Source: Treponema sp.
Lineage (GTDB): Bacteria; Spirochaetota; Spirochaetia; Treponematales; Breznakiellaceae
Assembly (NCBI GenBank): GCA_031263435.1
Contig: JAISFT010000258.1
Coordinates: 1-5,026 of the forward strand
Length of the DNA stretch: 5,026 nt
Direction: 5' to 3'
Shown here: one piece after another, positions 1 to 5,026 of the stretch
How the letters are laid out: each line of letters starts with the position of its first letter
How positions within the stretch are numbered: the first letter of the stretch is position 1
Made by a program: the position numbers and the translations under genes
The notes under the pieces: generated by a model
Seen by the model: only the letters and a program-made list of their open reading frames with translations
Told to the model about the DNA's origin: nothing
Databases searched by the model: none

Positions 1-50
1 GGAGGGACGAGGCAGGATGCCGGGTTCCGGAGGGCAAGCCTTGTCGCTCC
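1..50. repeat. Imperfect long inverted repeat at the left edge
   Basis: Bases 1-13 can pair with 38-50 over 12 of 13 positions, with one G-G mismatch and one G-T wobble. An inner stem of TGCC (18-21) with GGCA (33-36) is also possible. No convincing coding frame is seen, although the window begins here and the tail of a gene cannot be excluded. The stretch shares the words gggacgagg and gcagg-atgccg with the palindrome cluster at 4325-4508, so it is probably the end of a related repeat cluster that starts outside the window. Confidence 0.4.
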
Positions 51-53
51 CAT

Positions 54-79
54 AAAACCGCCGCAGGCGGATTTTTTTT
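54..79 (+). terminator. Intrinsic terminator with a GCA triloop
   Basis: The arms CCGCC (58-62) and GGCGG (66-70) form a perfect 5-bp GC stem around a three-base GCA loop. One A and eight consecutive T (72-79) follow. The AAAA before the stem would allow only weak function on the other strand. It most likely ends a plus-strand transcript coming from left of the window. The stem-loop differs by one base from bases 4476-4488. Confidence 0.65.
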
Positions 80-112
80 GGAGTTTTCCGCGGGAAACTC
101 CATTTTTGTTTT
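80..112 (+). terminator. Second, tandem hairpin with T-rich tail
   Basis: GGAGTTT (80-86) pairs perfectly with AAACTCC (95-101), and part of the inner TCC/GGG can extend the stem. ATTTTTGTTTT follows. The hairpin sits directly behind the first terminator, so it acts either as a backup terminator or as a second repeat module. Its outer arms are identical to those of the hairpin at 4363-4389. It ends about 20 bases before the tRNA gene, leaving little room for a tRNA promoter that does not overlap it. Confidence 0.5.
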
Positions 113-120
113 GAGTAAAA

Positions 121-193
121 CGGGCAGTAGCGCAGTTGGTAGCGCGCTTGGTTCGGGACCAAGAGGTCGCGGGTTCGACTCCCGCCTACCCGA
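121..193 (+). tRNA. tRNA-Pro, anticodon CGG
   Basis: All cloverleaf parts can be placed in 73 bases. The acceptor 5' arm is 121-127, followed by T8 and A9. The D stem is GCGC/GCGC (130-133 and 142-145), with GG at 138-139. The anticodon stem is CTTGG/CCAAG around TTCGGGA, anticodon CGG at 154-156. The variable loop has five bases, the T stem is GCGGG/CCCGC with loop TTCGACT, and the acceptor 3' arm is 186-192 with discriminator A193. The C1-G72 pair and A73 are the usual bacterial proline identity features, and G36-G37 fits TrmD methylation. CCA is not encoded, because GGC follows A73, so it must be added after transcription. The one oddity is an apparent C5-A68 mismatch (C125 opposite A188). 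The molecule decodes the proline codon CCG. Confidence 0.93.
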
Positions 194-315
194 GGCACGG
201 AGACAGCCGGAGCAAGTTCCGGACCATGGGATCTGGTCTTCCAGACAATATCGTGGACAGGCACGGGAATGGACAGACGCAACACCTGAAGGCTTAACAT
301 GCCGGGGGGACCATC
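194..315 (+). other. Spacer between tRNA-Pro and the HD gene, two small hairpins
   Basis: This 122-base spacer holds no gene I can support. Two perfect 5-bp hairpins are visible: CCGGA (207-211) with TCCGG (218-222), and TCTGG (232-236) with CCAGA (241-245) around a TCTT loop. Neither has a T-run, so neither looks like a terminator. A possible weak promoter pair, TGGACA (270-275) and TAACAT (295-300), has a 19-base spacer, which is too long to trust. The tRNA and the next gene may therefore share a transcript, but this is not shown. Confidence 0.35.
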
Positions 316-909
316 ATGCTGATGACAGAAGAAAAGCGTCAAATACTCGCCAATATGGTAACCGCTCCCTATGTGGCCCTGGCCACCATGTTGATACCCA
401 AGGCCAGGAAGTCCAGCGGCAACCAGTTCCGCCATCAGGTGGAAACCAGGGCTATCCTTATTGATTACGGTTATATCAGCGCGATTCTGCATAAGGCCGC
501 CCTTACCCATGATATTCTGGAAGATCTGGAAGATTTTGATGTCAATCTGCTGAAAAACGCCGATGCCGACGGCCCCGCTGTCTATGAGCTTGTCATGGAA
601 GTTACCCGGCAGAGGGGGGAAAACAAACCCGACTTTCTCCGCAGAATCTACGAACGGGGCAGTTGGAACGCCAAACTTATAAAATGTGCGGACCGGATAA
701 GCAATATGATCGCCCTGGGCCTCGGACTCAACACAGAACAGACCTTCATCAAAAGGTACTGCGAAGAAACAGAGGAGTTCATCCTACCCATCGCCCGGCT
801 GGTGGACCGTGATATGTGCACGGAGCTTACGGATCTTATCGATTCGAGGCGTAAACTGCTCAGCCTGGGCATAAGCTCCAGACCGGAACGGCTTTTGGCA
901 TCATACTAG
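316..909 (+). CDS. Stand-alone HD-domain (p)ppGpp-hydrolase-like protein
   Basis: This 197-residue protein is an HD-superfamily metal-dependent phosphohydrolase of the RelA/SpoT-homologue hydrolase type. The visible signature is R31-K32-S33, H40, H65-D66, E69-D70 and the KLIKCADRISNM segment with D126 and N130. H40, H65, D66 and D126 would bind the metal, and E69, D70 and N130 are the catalytic positions of that family. In the family these enzymes remove the 3'-pyrophosphate of ppGpp or pppGpp in the cytoplasm. No synthetase, TGS or ACT domain is present, so the layout matches small alarmone hydrolases (Mesh1-like, usually about 180-200 residues). A G-rich Shine-Dalgarno-like stretch (304-310) lies five bases before ATG 316. 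ATG 322, two codons later, is an equally possible start. The gene lies 122 bases after tRNA-Pro and 70 before the next gene. Activity on ppGpp is inferred; the substrate could be another nucleotide. Confidence 0.8.
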   Translation: MLMTEEKRQILANMVTAPYVALATMLIPKARKSSGNQFRHQVETRAILIDYGYISAILHKAALTHDILEDLEDFDVNLLKNADADGPAVYELVMEVTRQRGENKPDFLRRIYERGSWNAKLIKCADRISNMIALGLGLNTEQTFIKRYCEETEEFILPIARLVDRDMCTELTDLIDSRRKLLSLGISSRPERLLASY

Positions 910-962
910 ACCGCCGGGCCCTCTTTTGCTATGCTGGTGGTTCAGAAAACAGAAATTCGGAT

Positions 963-970
963 AAGAGGTG
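963..970 (+). promoter_or_regulatory. Shine-Dalgarno site for the SurA/PpiD-like gene
   Basis: AAGAGGTG ends nine bases before ATG 980. This supports 980 over the second in-frame ATG at 986, which would be 15 bases away. No clear promoter was found in the 70-base gap after the HD gene. Confidence 0.6.
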
Positions 971-979
971 TAAGCTTTT

Positions 980-2497
980 ATGGCAATGAAGGTGAAGAAG
1001 CCGCCAGCGCGGGGGGAAGATTCGGCACAATCGGAGTTCATCCGCCGCTTTAAGGCAAATCCGGCCATTTTTATCGGAACCGTAGTGGTTCTCATCATCG
1101 TGATAGTCGCCTTTGTGTTTGTCCCCGCCATTGTGCCCAATGTCAGCGGATTTGGGGTGGATTATACCTTTGGCTACTACGACAAAACCCCCATCAGTTA
1201 CCGGCCGGGCAATTATTTTGCCCAAATGTACGAACAGCTTTCCCGGCAAAGCCAGGGAACCTACAGCCAGGAAGATGCTGAATACATGGATTTCCAGATC
1301 TGGTGGAATTCCTACCGATCCGCCATTGTGCATACAGCGATCCTTGACGAGATGGGGAAGGCCGGCTACGAACCTTCCAAAGCGCTGGTTGACCGGGAAG
1401 TGGCCCAGGCATTCCAGATAAACGGCCGTTTTGATGCGGCCGCCTACCGTCAGTTGAACAATTCCAGGAAGATCGCCCTGTGGCGGGACGCCCAGGAACA
1501 GATCATTACCGACACCTATTTCCAGGATCAGTACGGACTCCTGAAGCCCGCGGGGGAAGAAGATTTTGTCGTTGAGATGGCCGCCGTCCAGCGCCGTTTC
1601 GAAGGGACCGCCTTTAATTTGCAGGATTACCCGGAAACAGAATTAAACGTCTATGCGGCCCAAAACGCTGCCCTGTTTAACACTGTTCATTTCTCCCGGG
1701 TTACCATCACTTCGGGAGAGCGGGAGGCCCGGCAAATCCTCGCCTCGGTAAGGGACGGTACCCAGAGTTTTGACGAGGCAGCGCGGAACCAGTCCCAGGA
1801 CAGCTATGCTGAGCGGGGGGGCGACATGGGGGTCCAGATGGCCTACGAAATGGCCTCCCTCATAAGCGACGAGGCTGAACGGGACAAGGTTTTGGCCCTT
1901 AAAAGGGGTGAAATTAGCGATCTCGTTGCTACCGGGGAAAGCTGGCTCTTTTTCCGGGCGGAGGAGGACCCCGTGGCCGCGGATACCACCGATGCCTCCC
2001 AACTGGAAAAGATCCGATCTTACCTGCTCCGCTTCGAAAGGGGCCGAATGGTAGATTACTTTGCCGGCAAGGCGGAAGAACTTCGGACCAGTGCCGAAGC
2101 CAACGGGTTTGACAATGCCATCGAAGAAGCGGGACTGAAAAAGTTCAGCTTTGGCCCCCTGCCAATCAACTACGGCAATCTGTCGATCTTTCCCCGGCTT
2201 GCGGGTGTTGAAGATTTCACCGATGCGGCCCTGTCCAACTTCGCCGTAACCGATAGTTTTTGGCGAATCGCGTTTACTACCCCCCTGGGTACTATCTCCG
2301 AACCCTTGGAACTGGGGGATCAGGTGCTGGTCCTCTTGCCCCAGGAAGGGGAAATTAGCGAAAACAGCGACAGCAATACCAGGCTTATCTTCCAGTATTC
2401 CCAGGATATCGACAGCAATATTCAGGCTTTCTTTATCCAGAGTCCGAAATTCAAGGACCAGTTTTGGGAAACCTACAGCCAGTTCCTGACCTACTGA
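980..2497 (+). CDS. Membrane-anchored SurA/PpiD-like folding factor with degenerate parvulin domain
   Basis: This 505-residue protein begins with a basic cytoplasmic tail (K4, K6, K7, R11, R22, R23, K25), followed by one strongly hydrophobic helix at about 29-52. The rest should lie in the periplasm. Residues of about 60-230 are helical and polar and fit a SurA_N-type chaperone region. Residues of about 233-330 resemble a PPIC (parvulin) domain: ARQIL near 250, GGDMG at 280-284 and KRGEIS near 308-313. The two histidines expected in active parvulins are absent: SRVTI stands where HILV is usual, and ESWLFF where GYHII is usual. A further region of about 170 residues follows. The topology matches PpiD, a chaperone near the Sec translocon, and the likely role is folding of exported or outer-membrane proteins without prolyl isomerase catalysis. 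The start at 980 is supported by AAGAGGTG. The next gene follows after 77 bases. The family assignment is good, the exact client unknown. Confidence 0.72.
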   Translation: MAMKVKKPPARGEDSAQSEFIRRFKANPAIFIGTVVVLIIVIVAFVFVPAIVPNVSGFGVDYTFGYYDKTPISYRPGNYFAQMYEQLSRQSQGTYSQEDAEYMDFQIWWNSYRSAIVHTAILDEMGKAGYEPSKALVDREVAQAFQINGRFDAAAYRQLNNSRKIALWRDAQEQIITDTYFQDQYGLLKPAGEEDFVVEMAAVQRRFEGTAFNLQDYPETELNVYAAQNAALFNTVHFSRVTITSGEREARQILASVRDGTQSFDEAARNQSQDSYAERGGDMGVQMAYEMASLISDEAERDKVLALKRGEISDLVATGESWLFFRAEEDPVAADTTDASQLEKIRSYLLRFERGRMVDYFAGKAEELRTSAEANGFDNAIEEAGLKKFSFGPLPINYGNLSIFPRLAGVEDFTDAALSNFAVTDSFWRIAFTTPLGTISEPLELGDQVLVLLPQEGEISENSDSNTRLIFQYSQDIDSNIQAFFIQSPKFKDQFWETYSQFLTY

Positions 2498-2526
2498 GTC
2501 GTCCCGTACTGCCGTGCTGATAAACC

Positions 2527-2550
2527 CCCCGCGGACTACCTGCCGCGGGG
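2527..2550 (+). promoter_or_regulatory. Perfect 8-bp GC hairpin in the leader of the DUF115 gene
   Basis: CCCCGCGG (2527-2534) pairs perfectly with CCGCGGGG (2543-2550) around the loop ACTACCTG. No T-run follows, so this is not a standard terminator. The presumed ribosome site GGGGA (2562-2566) lies 12 bases further on. The 5' arm bases 2527-2531 could alternatively pair with CGGGG (2561-2565) and hide that site. The structure is plain; a control role is only a suggestion. Confidence 0.4.
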
Positions 2551-2574
2551 ACTACAAATCCGGGGATCTTCACC

Positions 2575-4311
2575 ATGTCTGACGAACATCCCTGCCGGAT
2601 CAGGGCGCAGCGGGGTTTTTCCGTCCGTTTCAGGGGAAAGACCCTGCTTTCCACCGTCGATCCCGTCGGCCAGGCCGAGCGGGCGGCGGAGGCCGCTCCG
2701 CTTCGGGATTCTACCCTCTACCTTTGTCCTTCCCCCCTCTTCGGCTACGGCTTGTCCCGGCTTCTGGACCGGATTGAAGCAGGGGGGCTTGATTCTGCGA
2801 TCCTCTGCGTAGAAGCGGACAGGGAATTGATGAACCTTTCCCTGGAAGGTGATCCGGATGAAACGGGCACGCTCCCCGCCCTGCTCCGCCGGCCCCGGTT
2901 ATCCATGCTGGGCATTGCCGGGGCCGGTCCCCGGCCGGAGGAGACGCCGGAGGAAAGCGCTGAGCAGGTCTGCGCCTTTGTCCGGCGGCATTGGGGGAGC
3001 CGCCGCTTCCGCCGGGTAGAGGCGCTGCGCCTTTCCGGGGCATGGCAGCTTTACCCGGAATTGTACGCCGCCCTGGCGGAGGCGCTCCGGGCCGGCATAG
3101 CAGCGGACTGGTCCAATGCCATGACTCTGGTAAAGCTGGGACGGCGCTATACCAGGAACCTTATCCGCAACTTGGCCTTTATCCCCCGCTGCCCTTCCCT
3201 TGCCGCCCTCTCCTACGGCAGGGACCCCATCCTGGTTCTGGGCGCTGGTCCTTCTCTCGATCCCTTCCTCCGGGTCCTGGCCAACCATTCTCCGCAGATA
3301 ATAATAGATGAAAGGAATTTCAGGATCGTCTGCGTTGATACGGCAGTCCCCAGCCTGAAGGCCCGGGGCATACGGCCGGATCTGGTCATTGCCCTGGAAA
3401 GTCAGCAGTGGAACCTGCGGGACTTCATCGGCGCGAGGGGCTGGGGGGTTCCCCTGGCGATGGACCTGTCCGCCCTCCCCGCCACGGCACGGGTTCTGGG
3501 GGGGCCCTGTTACAGCTTTTTTACCCCCTGGACCAGGATGGCGCTTTTTAAGCGGCTGGAGGCAGCGGGGCTGCTCCCGGAGCAGTTTCCGCCCCTGGGC
3601 TCCGTGGGGCTCAGCGCCGTGGCCGCGGCCCTCAGACTGAGCGCCGGGCCGATGATCGTCTGCGGCATCGACTTTTCCTTTACCGCGGACAGCTACCATG
3701 CCCGTTCTACGCCGGGGCACCGGGAAAAACTCCGGGGACAGAACCGCTTCCGGGGCATCCTCAACCCAGCGGCTGCGTTTCGCGGCGGCGCGTTCGCCGC
3801 CCTTTCAAAGTCCGGGCAGCTGGTCCGCAGCGATCCGGCCATGCGGAACTACCGGGACCTCTTTGAGCAGGAATTTGCCGGGGAAGAACGGCTTAAAGAC
3901 ACCGAAGGTTCCGGCCTTCCCCTGGGGATTCCCAGCCTGAGCCATGAGGCGGCCGCGGCGATCCTCTGGGCCGGAACCGGCGAAGGTCCAGGAACCGGGG
4001 GCGAAAAGCCGGGCATACGGGCCGGAACGGCGGACTACGATAAGGCCCGGCGGCTTACATCCTTCATCCAAAAGGAGCTGGAAGCCCTGGGGCGTCTGCG
4101 GGACATCTTACAGGGGAAATGCAGCGCCGGACCCGGGGAACTGGACAGCCTCCTCGATTTTTGCGATTGTCTCTGGGCCCACTTCCCCGAGTGCGCGGCC
4201 GCAGACCGCCGGCCGCAGACCGTGGATATTTCCTTCCTCAAGCGGGTACGGACGGAAATAGAACCCCTCATGGGGCTCTGGGAGCTTACCCTAGCCGCCT
4301 GCGAGGATTAG
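2575..4311 (+). CDS. DUF115 / MptE-like, Maf-type protein (putative glycosyltransferase)
   Basis: This 578-residue protein carries the DUF115 (MptE-like, PF01973) core at about 215-385. Visible motifs are PILVLGAGPSLD (218-229, a Rossmann-like glycine-rich turn), VCVDTAV (252-258), RPDLVIALES with D269 and E275, GSVGLSA starting at 342 and MIVCGIDFSF (360-369). Bacterial proteins with this core are called Maf, motility-associated factors. In Campylobacter and Helicobacter they are needed for attaching nonulosonic acids to flagellin, while archaeal MptE is a pterin diphosphokinase. The long N-terminal part (about 1-210) and a helical C-terminal part (about 485-578) fit Maf-size proteins better than short MptE. 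A Gly/Pro-rich linker lies near 463-480. The start is supported only by GGGGA (2562-2566), eight bases upstream. No sugar-synthesis or flagellar gene is in view, so the acceptor cannot be named. The gene looks GC-richer than the HD gene. Confidence 0.72.
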   Translation: MSDEHPCRIRAQRGFSVRFRGKTLLSTVDPVGQAERAAEAAPLRDSTLYLCPSPLFGYGLSRLLDRIEAGGLDSAILCVEADRELMNLSLEGDPDETGTLPALLRRPRLSMLGIAGAGPRPEETPEESAEQVCAFVRRHWGSRRFRRVEALRLSGAWQLYPELYAALAEALRAGIAADWSNAMTLVKLGRRYTRNLIRNLAFIPRCPSLAALSYGRDPILVLGAGPSLDPFLRVLANHSPQIIIDERNFRIVCVDTAVPSLKARGIRPDLVIALESQQWNLRDFIGARGWGVPLAMDLSALPATARVLGGPCYSFFTPWTRMALFKRLEAAGLLPEQFPPLGSVGLSAVAAALRLSAGPMIVCGIDFSFTADSYHARSTPGHREKLRGQNRFRGILNPAAAFRGGAFAALSKSGQLVRSDPAMRNYRDLFEQEFAGEERLKDTEGSGLPLGIPSLSHEAAAAILWAGTGEGPGTGGEKPGIRAGTADYDKARRLTSFIQKELEALGRLRDILQGKCSAGPGELDSLLDFCDCLWAHFPECAAADRRPQTVDISFLKRVRTEIEPLMGLWELTLAACED

Positions 4312-4330
4312 TACCCGGACAGCAGGGATG

Positions 4331-4364
4331 CCGAACCAAAACGCTTGAGCGTTTTGGTTTTCGG
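4331..4364 (+). terminator. Hairpin just after the DUF115 gene, likely terminator
   Basis: AACCAAAACGC (4334-4344) pairs perfectly over 11 bp with GCGTTTTGGTT (4349-4359) around TTGA. CCG (4331-4333) can pair with CGG (4362-4364) beyond a TT bulge. The hairpin starts 20 bases after the stop codon. The T-run after the stem is short, so this is a moderate rather than a textbook terminator. The A-rich left arm could let it work on both strands. Confidence 0.45.
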
Positions 4365-4389
4365 AGTTTGGGGCTTTGCCCCAAACTCC
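4363..4389. repeat. 12-bp perfect inverted repeat, TTT loop
   Basis: GGAGTTTGGGGC (4363-4374) pairs with GCCCCAAACTCC (4378-4389) around TTT. The seven outer bases of each arm are identical to those of the hairpin at 80-101, while the inner parts differ. It shares bases 4363-4364 with the extended form of the preceding hairpin, so the two may compete. Confidence 0.8.
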
Positions 4390-4392
4390 CAA

Positions 4393-4415
4393 GGCGAAAG
4401 CCGCAGGCTTTCGCC
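4393..4415. repeat. 10-bp perfect inverted repeat, GCA triloop
   Basis: GGCGAAAGCC (4393-4402) pairs with GGCTTTCGCC (4406-4415) around GCA. The CC-GCA-GG centre is the same as at 58-70 and 4441-4457. Confidence 0.8.
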
Positions 4416-4440
4416 CGCGCAAGGGATAGGAGGGGCGCGT

Positions 4441-4457
4441 GTCCACCGCAGGTGGAC
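4441..4457. repeat. 7-bp perfect inverted repeat, GCA triloop
   Basis: GTCCACC (4441-4447) pairs with GGTGGAC (4451-4457) around GCA. GTGG inside the right arm could alternatively pair with CCAC at 4465-4468. Confidence 0.75.
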
Positions 4458-4475
4458 TTAGCGGCCACCACAGGA

Positions 4476-4501
4476 CCGCCGAAGGCGGACGCCTTCGGCG
4501 G
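4476..4501. repeat. 11-bp perfect inverted repeat with nested GAA triloop
   Basis: CCGCCGAAGGC (4476-4486) pairs with GCCTTCGGCGG (4491-4501) around GGAC. The left half alone can fold as CCGCC and GGCGG around GAA (4476-4488), one base different from the hairpin at 58-70. The two folds exclude each other. Confidence 0.8.
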
Positions 4502-4529
4502 GACGAGGAGGCCGGAGCGAAGCGGAGCC

Positions 4530-4548
4530 CCGGATAGCCCGGTTTTTT
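4530..4548 (+). terminator. Possible second plus-strand terminator
   Basis: CCGG (4530-4533) and CCGG (4539-4542) form a 4-bp GC stem around ATAGC, followed directly by six T (4543-4548). The stem is short, and the T-run also serves as the left arm of the next palindrome, so the call is weak. Confidence 0.3.
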
Positions 4549-4561
4549 GCGGAGCAAAAAA
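4543..4561. repeat. 8-bp perfect inverted repeat, GGA triloop
   Basis: TTTTTTGC (4543-4550) pairs with GCAAAAAA (4554-4561) around GGA, with a G-C pair closing the loop. It is A/T-rich at the base, unlike the other stems in the cluster. Confidence 0.75.
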
Positions 4562-4605
4562 TGCGCCCTAATGACCGAAAAAAACCAAATGACCCTTACC
4601 GGGCG
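4556..4605 (-). terminator. Possible lepA terminator with a long loop
   Basis: Read on the minus strand just after the lepA stop, CGCCC pairs with GGGCG (plus positions 4601-4605 and 4564-4568). A TAA/TTA extension is possible past a GG bulge, then CA and six T (plus 4556-4561) follow. The loop is long, so efficiency is doubtful, but no better minus-strand site lies close to the stop. Confidence 0.3.
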
Positions 4606-4606
4606 A

Positions 4607-5026
4607 TCATTCCTCCTTGGTTTTAAGGACTGCCAGGAAGGCGCTCTGGGGTAGTTCCACCTCCCCCACGGTCTTCATCCGCTTCTTCCCCTCTTTTTGC
4701 TTTTCCAGGAGCTTCCGCTTGCGGGTAATGTCGCCGCCATAACACTTGGCAAGCACGTCCTTGCGCAGGGCATTTACCGTCTCCCTGGCGATAATCTGGC
4801 TGCCTATGGCCCCCTGGATGGGGATTTTGAACTGCTGCCGGGGAATCTCATCCCGGAGCCGTTCACAGCTCATGCGGGCCCTTCCCTGGGCGTTCCCGCG
4901 GAACACCAGGCAGGACAGGGCATCCACCGCCTTGCCGTTGAGAAGAACATCCAGCTTGGCAAGTTCCGTAGCCTTGTAGGCGGTAATATCGTAATCAAAG
5001 GAGGCGTAGCCCCGGCTGATGCTCTT
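4607..5026 (-). CDS. lepA: Elongation factor 4 (LepA), C-terminal part
   Basis: Only the last 139 residues and the TGA stop are in the window. The start lies beyond the right edge, and full LepA is about 600 residues. The visible part is the typical LepA C-terminus: [12 protein letters not shown], then [65 protein letters not shown] and a final [10 protein letters not shown] followed by KTKEE. This domain is unique to LepA and contacts the tRNA and peptidyl-transferase side of the ribosome. LepA is a ribosome-bound GTPase tied to initiation and back-translocation; the GTPase and EF-G-like domains are outside the window. No premature stop is seen. The reading frame continues cleanly upstream of the GTG at 4925-4927, which is internal and not a start. 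The gene converges on the plus-strand DUF115 gene across the palindrome cluster. Confidence 0.97.
   Translation of the reverse strand, partial: KSISRGYASFDYDITAYKATELAKLDVLLNGKAVDALSCLVFRGNAQGRARMSCERLRDEIPRQQFKIPIQGAIGSQIIARETVNALRKDVLAKCYGGDITRKRKLLEKQKEGKKRMKTVGEVELPQSAFLAVLKTKEE

Larger units (their letters stand above)
4312..4606. repeat. Palindrome-rich intergenic repeat cluster
   Basis: This gene-free stretch separates convergent genes. It consists largely of back-to-back perfect inverted repeats: 4334-4359, 4363-4389, 4393-4415, 4441-4457, 4476-4501 and 4543-4561, with CGCGC/GCGCG (4416-4420 and 4435-4439) bridging two of them. Several loops are GNA triplets. The word AATGACC occurs twice (4570-4576 and 4588-4594). 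Several frames stay open here only because of the composition and symmetry. It could be a terminator cluster, a dispersed repeat of the REP/MITE type, or a structured RNA. Short modules recur at 4-101. Confidence 0.75.

Noticed and set aside
121..193. tRNA gene as an integration site for a mobile element
   Set aside because: No integrase and no second copy of the tRNA 3' end are found in the window.
270..300. Promoter TGGACA / TAACAT before the HD gene
   Set aside because: The 19-base spacer and poor -10 match make it no better than chance.
78..464. A 128-codon open frame through the tRNA and the start of the HD gene
   Set aside because: It reads across the second terminator hairpin and the whole tRNA, and overlaps the better-supported HD gene in another frame.
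2899..3720. A 273-codon minus-strand open frame
   Set aside because: It lies inside the DUF115 gene on the opposite strand, in GC-rich sequence, and resembles no family.
4291..4557. Minus-strand open frames within the palindrome cluster
   Set aside because: They arise because GC-rich inverted repeats lack stop codons in several frames. The translation is low-complexity and basic.
4331..4561. CRISPR array or integron attC sites
   Set aside because: The palindromes are not identical repeats separated by uniform spacers, and no attC core sites or integrase are seen.
4119..4571. A 150-codon open frame overlapping the DUF115 gene end and crossing the palindrome cluster
   Set aside because: Its first part is an alternative frame of the DUF115 gene and the rest is translated hairpin repeats. 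It has no ribosome site and no recognisable domain.

Overview
This 5,026-base window looks like a chromosomal segment of a spirochaete, most likely a moderately GC-rich Treponema such as the termite-gut relatives. I infer this from the general look of the membrane-anchored SurA/PpiD-like protein, the DUF115/Maf-like protein and the LepA C-terminus. The genus is recognised from memory of protein style and was not tested by a search.

Layout, left to right. Bases 1-112 are non-coding and structured: an imperfect long hairpin, then two hairpins each followed by a T-run, which read as terminators of something upstream. A complete tRNA-Pro gene with anticodon CGG follows (121-193). Three plus-strand protein genes come next with gaps of 70 and 77 bases: a small stand-alone HD-domain hydrolase carrying the full (p)ppGpp-hydrolase residue set (316-909); a large single-pass membrane protein with a SurA/PpiD-like periplasmic part and a degenerate parvulin domain (980-2497); and a DUF115/MptE-like, Maf-type protein (2575-4311). 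A 295-base gene-free stretch (4312-4606) is packed with perfect inverted repeats. The 3' end of lepA (elongation factor 4) enters on the minus strand, converging on the plus-strand genes, and runs off the right edge.

The three plus-strand genes may form one transcription unit, because no convincing terminator separates them, but their functions do not make one obvious pathway: alarmone turnover, envelope protein folding, and possible surface or flagellar glycosylation. LepA is a translation factor and is unlikely to be functionally tied to them.

The most unusual content is the palindrome cluster at 4331-4561. It holds six or more hairpins back to back. Several have three-base GNA loops (GCA, GAA, GGA) closed by C-G or G-C pairs, a loop class known to give unusually stable DNA mini-hairpins. 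Four of its short modules recur at the left edge of the window (4-101), which suggests a dispersed, modular repeat family. Other points worth a look are the loss of both parvulin histidines in the PPIase-like protein, a C-A mismatch in the tRNA acceptor stem, and the Mesh1-like spacing of the HD hydrolase.
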